This document shows positions 9,510 to 17,386 of a stretch of 64,000 bases of DNA, in pieces. Source of the DNA: Duffyella gerundensis (GTDB taxonomy: Bacteria > Pseudomonadota > Gammaproteobacteria > Enterobacterales > Enterobacteriaceae); NCBI RefSeq assembly GCF_001517405.1, contig NZ_LN907827.1, forward strand, positions 1,308,587-1,372,586. The letters run 5' to 3'. Position 1 is the first letter of the stretch, and each line of letters begins with the position of its first letter. Under the pieces are notes generated by a model. It saw only the letters and a program-made list of their open reading frames with translations, was not told where the DNA came from and ran no database searches. The position numbers were made by a program, and so were the translations under genes.

Positions 9510-10165
9510 AGGATTTTCATCCTCTTTTCAATACGACGCAGCACGAAGCTCAGCACCAGCGTAATAACCAGATAGATGATGGCAACCGCACTCCAGATTT
9601 CCAGCGCGCGAAAGTTACCCGCGATAATTTCCTGTCCCTGACGCGTCAGTTCGGCCACGCCAATCACGATAAACAGCGAGGTATCCTTGATGCTGACGAT
9701 CCACTGGTTGCCCAACGGCGGCAGCATACGGCGCAGCGCCAGCGGCATAATGACATAGCGCAGCGTTTCACGACGGGAAAGGCCCAGCGCAAGGCCCGCT
9801 TCACGGAAACCGTTGTTAATCGACAGCACGGCACCGCGGGTAATTTCCGCAATGTAGGCGCCGGAGTTGATCATAATGGTGACCACCGCCGCCGAGAAGG
9901 GATCGATACGCAGATCGGGAATCGCCATCGGCAGGGCAAAGTAGATAAACATCACCTGCACCACAATCGGCGTGCCGCGAATCAGTTCGATAAAAACCAG
10001 CGCAATATTACGGCTCAGCCAGCCGCCGTAAGCGCGGGCAAAACCGGCGATCAGACCGATAATCACGCCGCCAATCAACCCCAGCACGGAAATTAGCAGG
10101 GTCATTTTGGCGCCTTCGATCAGCAGCGGTAACGCTGGCCAGACGACGCTCCAGTCAAACTCCAT
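9506..10165 (-). CDS. glnP: Glutamine ABC transporter permease GlnP
   Basis: A 219-residue inner-membrane permease of the polar amino acid family (HisM/GlnP type). It has about five transmembrane helices and the cytoplasmic EAA loop ([24 protein letters not shown]) that contacts the ATPase GlnQ. E. coli GlnP is also 219 residues. It lies between glnH and glnQ, overlapping glnQ by 4 bp, and is separated from glnH by a terminator-like hairpin. Confidence 0.97.
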   Translation of the reverse strand: MEFDWSVVWPALPLLIEGAKMTLLISVLGLIGGVIIGLIAGFARAYGGWLSRNIALVFIELIRGTPIVVQVMFIYFALPMAIPDLRIDPFSAAVVTIMINSGAYIAEITRGAVLSINNGFREAGLALGLSRRETLRYVIMPLALRRMLPPLGNQWIVSIKDTSLFIVIGVAELTRQGQEIIAGNFRALEIWSAVAIIYLVITLVLSFVLRRIEKRMKIL

Positions 10166-10195
10166 GGTGTTTACTCCAAAACCGTTTGAATTGTG

Positions 10196-10225
10196 AAAAA
10201 ACGCGAGGGCACGATGCGGCCCTCG
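10196..10225 (-). terminator. Terminator-like hairpin between glnH and glnP
   Basis: On the minus strand, a 7-bp stem (CGAGGGC / GCCCTCG, 8-nt loop) is followed by CG and six T. It sits between glnH and the rest of its operon, so it probably works as a partial terminator or a 3' stabiliser that makes more GlnH than GlnPQ. Confidence 0.65.
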
Positions 10226-10250
10226 TCGTTAAAGATGCCAAACGGCAAAC

Positions 10251-10997
10251 TTACTTAGGTTCAGTACCGAACCATTTTTTATAGATGGTGTTATAGGTGC
10301 CGTTGTCGCGCAGCGTTTTCAGCGCGCCGTTGATCTTGTTACGCAGATCGTCGCTGCCTTTTGGCAGGGCGATGCCATATTGCTGCGCCTCGATTGAATC
10401 ACCGACGGCCTTAAAGCGGCCTTTGCCAGCGGTATGAATGAAGTAAAGGATGTTTGGCGTATCGTGCAGCACGGCGTCAGCACGGTTGGTGCCCAACTCC
10501 ATGTACGCGCTGTCAATGTTCGGGAACTGACGCAGATCTTTGGATTTAATATTCTTTTTCGCATAATCAACCGAGCCGGTACCGCTTTTAACGGCGACAA
10601 CTTTGTCGTTAAGATCGTTGATGCTGTGAATTTTCTCTTCGTTATTGCGTACCATCACCGTCAGGCCGCTTTTGTAATAGCCATCAGAGAAGTCGATCGC
10701 CTTTTTACGGTCGTCAGTGATGGTGATACCGGCTAAAGCAACATCAACGTTGCGGGTCTGCAGTGCAGGAATGATGCCGCTGAAATCCATCGGCTTTAGC
10801 TCATAGCTGAGTTTCAGCTGCTTCGCGATAGCATCCCAGAGATCGATATCAAAACCGACGTAGCTGTTACCCTGTTTGAATTCAAAGGGCACAAAGGCGG
10901 TATCGGTAGCGACAACCAGTTTCTTTTCCGCTGCGGTAGCAGAGAGGGCGAAGGCCAGCGCGGCGGCGGCAACAGTAGCTTTAAACAGTGACTTCAT
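10251..10997 (-). CDS. glnH: Glutamine-binding periplasmic protein GlnH
   Basis: This 248-residue solute-binding protein delivers glutamine to GlnPQ. It has a Sec signal peptide ([20 protein letters not shown], cleavage near residue 23) followed by mature [20 protein letters not shown]. Ligand-pocket segments such as [20 protein letters not shown] and [14 protein letters not shown] match E. coli GlnH. Two ATGs are adjacent (11000 and 10997); the second has better AAGGA spacing and matches the family start. Upstream lie a sigma-54-like promoter and NtrC-type boxes, as expected for nitrogen-regulated glnHPQ. Confidence 0.97.
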   Translation of the reverse strand: MKSLFKATVAAAALAFALSATAAEKKLVVATDTAFVPFEFKQGNSYVGFDIDLWDAIAKQLKLSYELKPMDFSGIIPALQTRNVDVALAGITITDDRKKAIDFSDGYYKSGLTVMVRNNEEKIHSINDLNDKVVAVKSGTGSVDYAKKNIKSKDLRQFPNIDSAYMELGTNRADAVLHDTPNILYFIHTAGKGRFKAVGDSIEAQQYGIALPKGSDDLRNKINGALKTLRDNGTYNTIYKKWFGTEPK

Positions 10998-11051
10998 CAT
11001 TTTTCCTTATTACCTTCGGGGCGAACCGCCCGAATGGGCTTGCAGCCATAT

Positions 11052-11066
11052 GAAAAAGTTATGCCA
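11052..11066 (-). promoter_or_regulatory. Sigma-54-like promoter of glnHPQ
   Basis: On the minus strand, TGGCAT followed by an AACTTTTTC stretch gives the -24/-12 spacing of a sigma-54 promoter. The -12 GC is replaced by TC, so the match is imperfect. E. coli glnHp2 sits at the same place relative to glnH, and the upstream NtrC boxes support the call. Confidence 0.5.
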
Positions 11067-11138
11067 GGTTTGAGAAAGGCATCAATTTCATTGGGTTAAC
11101 GGAATAATCTGACGGAATTGGTCAGATTGTTCTGAGAA

Positions 11139-11155
11139 TGCACCAATAATGGTCA
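11139..11155 (-). promoter_or_regulatory. NtrC binding box, strong
   Basis: TGCACC-AATAA-TGGTCA closely resembles the NtrC dyad TGCAC-N7-GTGCA. It lies about 75-100 bp upstream of the sigma-54-like glnH promoter, which is suitable enhancer spacing. It is inferred to activate glnHPQ under nitrogen limitation. Confidence 0.6.
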
Positions 11156-11170
11156 CCAGTAAAGTGCGAC

Positions 11171-11187
11171 TGGTCTGTTTTGGTGCA
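11171..11187 (-). promoter_or_regulatory. NtrC binding box, weak half-site
   Basis: TTTTGGTGCA is a good right half of an NtrC dyad; the left half (TGGTCTG) is degenerate. Together with the box at 11139-11155 it makes the usual tandem pair spaced by about three helical turns. Confidence 0.4.
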
Positions 11188-11212
11188 TGGCAACAGGCTA
11201 AATGACGGACAC

Positions 11213-11235
11213 AAAAAAGGGCGCCACTGGCGCCC
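11213..11235 (-). terminator. Intrinsic terminator of dps
   Basis: On the minus strand, a perfect GGGCGCC / GGCGCCC stem with a 3-nt loop is followed by six T, starting 24 bp after the dps stop codon. Confidence 0.85.
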
Positions 11236-11258
11236 GATAGTTTGCGTAAAGCAATGTC

Positions 11259-11762
11259 TTATTCGATGTTGGATTCAATGAACCACAGGAACTTGTCCAG
11301 ATCGCGGGAAGCGGCGGTAAAGATATCAGCGGTATCTTCATCTTCTACTTCATTAATCGCTTTGCGGGTATCGTTAGCGACGATGGCGTAACGATCGGCC
11401 AGCGCTTTCAGATGATCCTGTACGCTGTGAATATTCAGCGGGTAGCTCTGCAGTGGCGTTCTGTCGTTAACCACCTGGCTGGTACCCAGTGCGGTGCCGC
11501 CCAGCTGTACAACACGCTCAGCAATGGTGTCCTGATGATCGGTAATCGCGGTACGGAAGCCGTCAAGCATCTCATGCACACCGATAAAGTTAGAGCCGCG
11601 CATGTTCCAGTGCGCCTGCTTGGTAATCAGCGAGAGATCAATGAATTCAACGACGATACGATTGAGCACCTCGATGGTGGCTTTCTTATCCTGATCGGCC
11701 ACATCATTACGGGTGTAGATCAAATCGGACGACGTATTTTTTACCAGTTTTGCGGTACTCAT
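11259..11762 (-). CDS. dps: DNA protection during starvation protein Dps
   Basis: This 167-residue ferritin-like protein forms a dodecamer that oxidises Fe(II) with peroxide and coats DNA in stationary phase. Ferroxidase ligands H51, H63, D67 and E82 are in place ([16 protein letters not shown]). The Lys-containing N-terminal tail (MSTAKLVKN) used for DNA binding is kept. ATG occurs at both 11765 and 11762; the family start corresponds to the second. A sigma-S/sigma-70 type CTATACT box lies upstream and a strong terminator downstream, so it is monocistronic. Confidence 0.97.
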   Translation of the reverse strand: MSTAKLVKNTSSDLIYTRNDVADQDKKATIEVLNRIVVEFIDLSLITKQAHWNMRGSNFIGVHEMLDGFRTAITDHQDTIAERVVQLGGTALGTSQVVNDRTPLQSYPLNIHSVQDHLKALADRYAIVANDTRKAINEVEDEDTADIFTAASRDLDKFLWFIESNIE

Positions 11763-11808
11763 CATTAATATCCTCTAATGTTGGTTGTCCTAATTAAGCA
11801 CGAAGGTA

Positions 11809-11815
11809 AGTATAG
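11809..11815 (-). promoter_or_regulatory. -10 box of the dps promoter
   Basis: CTATACT on the minus strand, about 47 bp upstream of the dps start, fits the extended C-containing -10 preferred by sigma-S. E. coli dps has a very similar box. OxyR and IHF sites are expected upstream but are not clear enough to place. Confidence 0.55.
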
Positions 11816-12086
11816 CAGCGCTTTGGCATCCTGCCGGAAAGTTCCTGTCTATCGGCATAATAGGTTGCTCTGTCACAAAGTTTCATTACTCTGGCGCAGT
11901 TTTTTAACTAGTTTGCTGAAAAATAAGCATTTATCTTCTCTCGCTCCGATAAATCTATCCGCGCTGCTGCTCACCTGACTTAATTACAAATATTAACAAA
12001 ATCAGAATGCCTTCGGTAAAGCGCTTATTTAATGACAATTTTGCGACACGCCATAAATATCTGATCACGCCAAAGCGAAACAGGAA

Positions 12087-12977
12087 TTATTCAATTTTTA
12101 CCTGGTTCAGCTCTGTTTTTGTCGGACGCAGCGTGAGCGTCGATCCGGCAGAGGCCACCACGATAGCCAACAGCGCCAGCCACTGCACCGGTGTCAGCAG
12201 TTCACCCAGAAACAGCATGCCCGAAATCGCCGCCATGGCCGGTTCGATGCTCATTAGCGTGCCAAACAGCCGTGCTGGCAGGCGGGTTAACGCCACCATT
12301 TCCAGCGAATAGGGCAGGGCGCTGCACAAAATGGCGATGGCAATGGCGACAGGCAACACCGAAAGGCTCCATAAACCGCTTTCGGCAAACGCCAGGCCGA
12401 TTGGCACAAAAATCACTGAGGCAATCACCGAGCCCATCGCCACGGTGGCCGGACCGTGGCCGCTACCGGCGCGCTGACCTGACACAATGTAAATCGCCCA
12501 ACAGGCACCGGCGGCAATAGCCAGCGCCGCACCCAGCGGATCGATCTCGCTGAGACCCTCGCCAAAAGGCAGCAGATACCATAAGCCTACCAGCGCCAGC
12601 AGCACCCAGACGAAATCGAGCGGACGACGTGAACCGGCCAGCGCCAGCGTCAGCGGGCCGATAAATTCCAGACCCACCGCAATGCCCAGCGGTACGGTGC
12701 GGATGGCGAGATAAAACAGCGTATTCATCGCGCCAAGCGCAATGCCATAGATAATCAACGGCGGCAGATTGTGACGACTGATGCGCATGCGCCAGGGTTT
12801 GAAAATAACGCAGAGGATCAGTGTGCCAATACCAAGCCGAATGGCGGTGATGCCGGTAGCGCCTACCTGAGGAAAAATGGATTTCGCCAGCGCGGCACCA
12901 CCCTGAATAGAGATCATGGCAATCAGCAAGGCGGTAATCGGTAGCCAGTGCGAAGCAGAGCGAGATGCAGGTAACAT
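12087..12977 (-). CDS. rhtA: Threonine/homoserine exporter RhtA
   Basis: A 296-residue inner-membrane exporter of the drug/metabolite (EamA) superfamily, with ten hydrophobic helices in two EamA halves. It matches E. coli RhtA (YbiF, 295 residues), including IQGGAALAKSIFPQVG near the N-terminus and the second-half signature LPARLFGTLMSIEPAMAAI. It exports threonine, homoserine and some amino-acid analogues by proton exchange. The gene stands alone between dps and ompX, as in E. coli. Confidence 0.94.
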   Translation of the reverse strand: MLPASRSASHWLPITALLIAMISIQGGAALAKSIFPQVGATGITAIRLGIGTLILCVIFKPWRMRISRHNLPPLIIYGIALGAMNTLFYLAIRTVPLGIAVGLEFIGPLTLALAGSRRPLDFVWVLLALVGLWYLLPFGEGLSEIDPLGAALAIAAGACWAIYIVSGQRAGSGHGPATVAMGSVIASVIFVPIGLAFAESGLWSLSVLPVAIAIAILCSALPYSLEMVALTRLPARLFGTLMSIEPAMAAISGMLFLGELLTPVQWLALLAIVVASAGSTLTLRPTKTELNQVKIE

Positions 12978-13344
12978 AATGGAAGAAAGTCCTTTTACTG
13001 TTTTCAGTGCGGTTTTCAGCTGCCAGTGTAACGCAACAGGGTGGTAAAAAAGCGCGCCATCAAAAATATCCTGTAACTTTTATGCTCAAAAATTGAGCGA
13101 TTCAGGGCCACGAGCGTAAAGTTATGTCAGATTTAATTAGGATTTTTCTTAATGAACGAATTTTTATTTTTGAGAATTGTTGCACGCAGATGAAGGGAAA
13201 AATAAGAAAAAAGAATGACCTATGAAACGTCATTAACTTCCTGTTACAGCAAACATTCTCTTGGACAACAATTTGAAGGCAGAGTTTCTCGCTAAGTTTT
13301 GTTATATTTTTAGCGTTGTCAGGAGATGAAGTACTTTCACATTT
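12978..13344. other. AT-rich intergenic region upstream of ompX
   Basis: About 370 bp without a gene. It holds the divergent upstream regions of rhtA and ompX, and a TTATAT-type -10 near 13300 is the likely ompX promoter. No small gene or terminator-bounded RNA was convincing. Confidence 0.5.
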
Positions 13345-13353
13345 GAGGTGGTT
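13345..13353 (+). promoter_or_regulatory. ompX ribosome-binding site complementary to CyaR sRNA
   Basis: GAGGTGGTT directly before the ompX ATG is the ribosome site and is the exact complement of AACCACCTC in the regulatory loop of E. coli CyaR, which is known to repress ompX. The cyaR gene itself is not in this window. Confidence 0.55.
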
Positions 13354-13863
13354 ATGAAAAAAATTGCATGTCTTTCTGCACTGGCTTGTGTACTGGCTGT
13401 ATCAGCGGGTTCAGCAATGGCTCAAAGCACCGTTACCGGTGGCTACGCACAGAGCGATTACCAGGGCGTTGCTAACAAAGCTAACGGCTTCAACCTGAAG
13501 TATCGCTATGAAAACGGCAGCGATCCACTGGGTTGGATCGGTTCTTTCACCTATACCGAAAAAGACCATGATGTAGACGGTTTCTACAACAAAGGTCAGT
13601 ACTACGGTCTGACTGGTGGTCCTGCTTTCCGTCTGAATGACTGGGCAAGCATCTACGGTGTTGTGGGTGTTGGCTACGGTAAATACCAGGAAACTGGCGC
13701 AGACCGCGAAAAATCTGATTCCAGCGACTACGGTTTCTCCTATGGCGCAGGTATGCAGTTCAACCCAATCGAAAACGTGGCACTTGACGTTGGTTACGAG
13801 CAGAGCCGTATCCGTAACGTTGATGTTGGCACCTGGATCGCTGGCGTTGGTTACAGCTTCTAA
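13354..13863 (+). CDS. ompX: Outer membrane protein OmpX
   Basis: A 169-residue eight-stranded beta-barrel outer membrane protein of the OmpX/Ail/Lom family, linked to adhesion and envelope homeostasis. It has a signal peptide (MKKIACLSALACVLAVSAGS, cut after AMA) and mature QSTVTGGYAQSDYQG. Aromatic-rich alternating strands run to the C-terminal Phe (GVGYSF) that marks a barrel for BamA insertion. A GTG two codons upstream is not needed. Codon use is visibly more biased (highly expressed) than in its neighbours. A terminator follows at 13891. Confidence 0.97.
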   Translation: MKKIACLSALACVLAVSAGSAMAQSTVTGGYAQSDYQGVANKANGFNLKYRYENGSDPLGWIGSFTYTEKDHDVDGFYNKGQYYGLTGGPAFRLNDWASIYGVVGVGYGKYQETGADREKSDSSDYGFSYGAGMQFNPIENVALDVGYEQSRIRNVDVGTWIAGVGYSF

Positions 13864-13890
13864 TTCTGAGCTTTCAGCTTAAGAATGATA

Positions 13891-13922
13891 AACGGCCCCT
13901 TTTGTGGGCCGTTTTCTTTTTT
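13891..13922 (+). terminator. Intrinsic terminator of ompX
   Basis: A perfect 8-bp stem AACGGCCC / GGGCCGTT with a 7-nt loop, followed by a T-rich tract, 27 bp after the ompX stop. Confidence 0.85.
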
Positions 13923-14067
13923 ACCGCCCTAACAGATCGATTGCCATCCTTAATTTCTTTTTCTGCGCAGGCAGAGGCACCTTGGCGATCAACATGCAGG
14001 GTTCTGATGTGGACAAGCAACGGCCGTGAAAATAGCGCAGGCAGGAAAGGGGATAACAGGAACGCGA

Positions 14068-14193
14068 TCAGGAATGGCGAGGGTCGTGCGGTTTTTGCGT
14101 TTTGCCCATTTTTGCGCTCAGCATCTCAATCAGCATCAGCCTGACCTTGAATGGCGATCGGCACCATAATTTCAGCAGCAGTGTGAAAGGCAT
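14068..14193 (-). CDS. mntS: Small manganese-regulation protein MntS
   Basis: A 41-residue protein, identified by the segment SPFKVRLML followed by IEML, which matches the conserved core of E. coli MntS (42 residues, encoded by the former sRNA rybA). Its ATG at 14193 has a strong GAGGAGAG ribosome site. It is only the tail of a longer open frame and is easily missed. MntS is made when manganese is scarce and raises usable intracellular Mn by inhibiting the MntP exporter. It faces mntR across two MntR boxes, the same arrangement as in K-12, which strongly supports the call. Confidence 0.88.
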   Translation of the reverse strand: MPFTLLLKLWCRSPFKVRLMLIEMLSAKMGKTQKPHDPRHS

Positions 14194-14325
14194 GATTCTC
14201 TCCTCATAAGCGGCCATGGTCATCAAACAGGCGCGCCGGGCAGCGGCAAACAACAGGCAACGGCAGAGCAGATTGAACGGTATCGCGGGCTTAACCGTAG
14301 TAATGCTGTGGTTGCAATATAACCA

Positions 14326-14355
14326 GTTATAGCACTGGCTATACCCTTTAGCCAA
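14326..14355 (-). promoter_or_regulatory. Putative mntS promoter
   Basis: On the minus strand, TTGGCT (-35, 14350-14355) and TATAAC (-10, 14326-14331) are separated by 18 bp. Both elements are covered by the MntR boxes at 14328-14343 and 14347-14363, so Mn-MntR binding should block it. Confidence 0.55.
14328..14343. promoter_or_regulatory. MntR box 1
   Basis: Perfect dyad TATAGC-ACTG-GCTATA, matching the E. coli MntR pattern ATAGC-N4-GCTAT. It overlaps the likely mntS -10 region. Confidence 0.72.
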
Positions 14356-14363
14356 TGCTATTT
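14347..14363. promoter_or_regulatory. MntR box 2
   Basis: Dyad TAGC-CAAT-GCTA within TTTAGCCAATGCTATTT, four bases from box 1. It overlaps the likely mntS -35. The match is weaker than box 1 in the outer bases. Confidence 0.55.
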
Positions 14364-14372
14364 ACAGAAAAT

Positions 14373-14400
14373 TTGTGCTTCGTTGTGCATGGTTTACAAT
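14373..14400 (+). promoter_or_regulatory. Putative mntR promoter
   Basis: TTGTGC and TACAAT separated by 16 bp, about 60 bp upstream of the mntR start and just outside MntR box 2. Confidence 0.45.
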
Positions 14401-14459
14401 GTGGCTCCAACAGCGTCGCCAGGGCTTTTTCTGCGGGCGCAATAATAAGAGGAAGCTGT

Positions 14460-14921
14460 ATGAGTCGTCGCGCGAAAACCGCCGCAACCCCCCATGGGCC
14501 ATTGAAAGATATTGAGGAGCATGTCGAGGGTTTTCGACAGGTGCGTGAAGCGCATCGACGCGAATTGATTGACGATTATGTTGAGCTTATCTCCGATCTT
14601 ATCCGGGAATTTGGCGAAGCGCGTCAGGTAGACATGGCTGCACGTCTGGGCGTTTCGCAACCCACTGTTGCAAAAATGCTGAAACGACTCAGTAGCGCGG
14701 GTTTGGTAGAACAGGTACCTTATCGTGGCGTCTTCCTCACCCAGGAAGGCGAGACGCTGGCGGAAGAGAGTCGGGCGCGTCATCACGTGGTGGAAACCTT
14801 TCTGCTGGCGCTGGGGATCAGTCCTGATACCGCGCGGCGCGATGCAGAAGGCATTGAACATCACGTCAGCGATGAGACCCTGGCTATTTTTAAAACCTTC
14901 TACGAAAACCAGCATTCCTGA
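14460..14921 (+). CDS. mntR: Manganese-responsive transcriptional regulator MntR
   Basis: A 153-residue DtxR-family metalloregulator (E. coli 155). The N-terminal winged helix-turn-helix includes [17 protein letters not shown], and the central [20 protein letters not shown] segment is nearly identical to E. coli. The C-terminal dimerisation region is [17 protein letters not shown]. With Mn(II) bound it represses mntS and mntH-type genes. The frame opens at 14355, but the ATG at 14460 has a GAGGAAG ribosome site and the family N-terminus MSRRAK. ybiR follows 30 bp downstream. Confidence 0.95.
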   Translation: MSRRAKTAATPHGPLKDIEEHVEGFRQVREAHRRELIDDYVELISDLIREFGEARQVDMAARLGVSQPTVAKMLKRLSSAGLVEQVPYRGVFLTQEGETLAEESRARHHVVETFLLALGISPDTARRDAEGIEHHVSDETLAIFKTFYENQHS

Positions 14922-14951
14922 GACTTATAACTTCAGCGGCGGCCAGCTATC

Positions 14952-16061
14952 GTGGCAACACTCATTACCCCGTTTTTACGCGATCGTTTTTTGCACCTTC
15001 TTGTTGTTCTTGGCATTGTACTTGGCTGCTTTGCCCGCTTTCAGTGGCGTGAGCTGCCCGGCGCCGTAGACTGGCACACCATTATTACCCTGTGCGGGCT
15101 GCTGCTGGTGACCAAAGGCATCGAAAGCAGCGGCTACTTTGATCTGCTGGGCCAGCGGTTGATTCAGCGCTTTAATCAGCAGCGCACGTTGGCGCTATTT
15201 CTGGTTGCCGCCGCCGCACTGCTTTCCACCTTTCTGACCAACGACATCGCCTTGTTCATCCTCGTGCCGCTAACGCTGTCGCTGCGTCAGTTCTCCACGC
15301 TCCCGGTCAGTCGCCTGATCATTTTTGAGGCATTGGCGGTCAACGCTGGATCGCTGCTGACGCCGGTCGGCAACCCGCAAAATATCCTGCTGTGGGGCCG
15401 CGGCGATGCCAGCTTTGTCGGATTTATGCTGCAAATGCTGCCGCTGGCGGCGTCAATGGTGGCGATTTTGCTGGTGCTGACGTGGTTCAGTTTTTCCCAT
15501 CGCACGATTGAACGGCACGACAACATGACCACGCCGCAGTGGCAAAAAGGGCTGCTCTGGTTGAGCATCGCGCTGTATCTGCTGTTCGTGGTGGCGCTGG
15601 AGCTTAAGCTTACCGGATGGGCGTTGCTGCTGGTAATCGCCTGCTTTGCGCTGCGTGCACGCCGCGTCTTACTGGCGCTTGACTGGAGCCTGCTGGCGGT
15701 GTTTATCGTCATGTTTGTCGATGTCTGGCTGTTTATGCGCCTGCCGCAGCTACAGGGTCTGGTGCAACAGGTGGCGCACGCCAGCGACGCGGTGCATTTC
15801 TTTGCCGCTATCGGTTTATCGCAGGTTATCAGCAACGTGCCGGCGACCATTTTGATGATTCAAATTGTCCCTGCGTCGGTTTCGCTAGCGTGGGCGGTGA
15901 ACATTGGCGGCTTCGGCCTGTTGCCGGGCTCGCTGGCCAACCTGATCGCCTTGCGTATGGCAAAGGACAAAGCGATCTGGTGGCGTTTCCATCTCTTCTC
16001 GGTGCCGATGCTGTTTATCGCCATTGCCGTCGGCTGGCTGCTGCTCAAAGCACTTCACTAA
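14952..16061 (+). CDS. ybiR: Inner membrane anion-type transporter YbiR
   Basis: A 369-residue membrane protein with about ten helices, in the ArsB/NhaD (ion transporter) superfamily. Substrate is unknown. It matches E. coli YbiR (372), including LLVTKGIESSGYFDLLGQRL, TFLTNDIALFILVPLTL, NAGSLLTPVGNPQNILLWGR and the C-terminal GLLPGSLANLIALRMAKD. The start is a GTG at 14952 with a weak ribosome site. It follows mntR closely, as in K-12, which keeps a link to metal homeostasis possible. K-12 has ldtB next; here an efflux operon is found instead. Confidence 0.9.
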   Translation: MATLITPFLRDRFLHLLVVLGIVLGCFARFQWRELPGAVDWHTIITLCGLLLVTKGIESSGYFDLLGQRLIQRFNQQRTLALFLVAAAALLSTFLTNDIALFILVPLTLSLRQFSTLPVSRLIIFEALAVNAGSLLTPVGNPQNILLWGRGDASFVGFMLQMLPLAASMVAILLVLTWFSFSHRTIERHDNMTTPQWQKGLLWLSIALYLLFVVALELKLTGWALLLVIACFALRARRVLLALDWSLLAVFIVMFVDVWLFMRLPQLQGLVQQVAHASDAVHFFAAIGLSQVISNVPATILMIQIVPASVSLAWAVNIGGFGLLPGSLANLIALRMAKDKAIWWRFHLFSVPMLFIAIAVGWLLLKALH

Positions 16062-16219
16062 CCGCGTTTGTGCTGCGTATTCTGCGCAGCACGTCATCTC
16101 TCCGGCAAAAAATAAGCAACGGGTGCGGCTTTTGTAAAGTTGTACTGGAATTTGTCAAGTTAACTTCCTACTGTTAATAGGCCAAATTTCCAGCGCGCCC
16201 TTCGCGCATACAGCCAAAG

Positions 16220-17386
16220 ATGGATACGATGACTGATAAAAACGACGTGAATAAAAAGGATGAGCAACAGCATGCGGATGCGGAAGCCCATCAGGATGAG
16301 CAGAAGCAGGAGAACCAACAGCAGGATGATCAGCAGGAGCAGCCGCGCAAACGGCCAGGCAAAAAGCCGCTGATTATTCTTGGCGTGCTGGTGATCGTCA
16401 TGATCATCGTTGGCTTTTTCTTCTGGTTCACCACCCGCAATGAAGAGACCACCGACGACGCCTTTACCGAAGGCGATGCGGTGACCATTGCGCCCAAAGC
16501 GTCCGGCTATGTGGTCAAGCTGCTGGTTAACGACAACCAGCGGGTGAAGAAGGGCGATCTGCTGGTGATGATCGATCCGCGTGATAATCAGGCGCAGCGC
16601 GATCAGGCGAAAGCGCAGCTTGGTCTGGCACAGTCGCAGTTACATCAGGCACAGGCACAGCTTGCGTTGTCGCGGGTACAGTATCCGGCACAGCGCGATC
16701 AGGCACTGGCCGATCAGGCGAAAGCGCAGGCGAACCTGCTTAATGCTGAGGCGGACTATCGTCGTCAGCGCGGCGTTGATCCCCGCGCCACCTCGCAGCG
16801 CAATATCGATAATGCCAACGTACAGCTGCGTTCAGCGCAGGCACAGTTGCAAAGCGCGAAAGCGCAGGTGGAAGTGGCTTCTCAGGTCGCGCTGCAGATT
16901 CGTCAGCAGGAAACCAACGTTGAGGCGCGTCAGCGTCAGGTTGAGCAGGCGCAGGCGCAGCTCAATACCGCCGAACTCAATCTCTCCTATACCGAAGTGC
17001 GTGCGCCATACGATGGCTTTGTCACTAAGCGTAACGTACAGGTCGGCACGCTGGTGCAGGCAGGCAGTGCGCTGTTCTCACTGGTCTCAACCGACATCTG
17101 GATCACCGCTAACTTTAAAGAGTCGCAGCTTGAGCACATGAATCCTGGCGACAAAGTGGCGATCACTGTGGATGCCTGGCCAGACATGAAGCTGGAAGGG
17201 CACGTCGACAGTATTCAGATGGGCTCCGGTTCGCGCTTCTCTACCTTCCCGTCGGAAAACGCTACCGGTAACTACGTGAAAATCGTGCAGCGCGTACCGG
17301 TGAAAATCGTGATCGATAAAGGCCTTGATGCCAACCATCCGCTGCCGCTTGGCCTGTCCGTTGAACCGAAGGTAACGGTGGAATGA
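16220..17386 (+). CDS. HlyD/EmrA-family membrane fusion protein
   Basis: A 388-residue periplasmic adaptor of a tripartite efflux pump. The N-terminal cytoplasmic tail is very rich in Gln, Asp and Glu (residues 10-45). One membrane helix follows (about 50-70), then a lipoyl half-motif, a long Gln/Ala coiled-coil hairpin (about 115-245), the second lipoyl half (LSYTEVRAPYDGFVTKRNV) and a beta-barrel. It overlaps the permease gene by 4 bp. An alternative ATG is at 16229. It resembles EmrA but belongs to an extra, non-K-12 locus, so no symbol is given. Confidence 0.9.
   Translation: MDTMTDKNDVNKKDEQQHADAEAHQDEQKQENQQQDDQQEQPRKRPGKKPLIILGVLVIVMIIVGFFFWFTTRNEETTDDAFTEGDAVTIAPKASGYVVKLLVNDNQRVKKGDLLVMIDPRDNQAQRDQAKAQLGLAQSQLHQAQAQLALSRVQYPAQRDQALADQAKAQANLLNAEADYRRQRGVDPRATSQRNIDNANVQLRSAQAQLQSAKAQVEVASQVALQIRQQETNVEARQRQVEQAQAQLNTAELNLSYTEVRAPYDGFVTKRNVQVGTLVQAGSALFSLVSTDIWITANFKESQLEHMNPGDKVAITVDAWPDMKLEGHVDSIQMGSGSRFSTFPSENATGNYVKIVQRVPVKIVIDKGLDANHPLPLGLSVEPKVTVE

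Noticed and set aside
11778..11978. 66-codon frame upstream of dps
   Set aside because: It overlaps the dps promoter region and lacks a convincing ribosome site.
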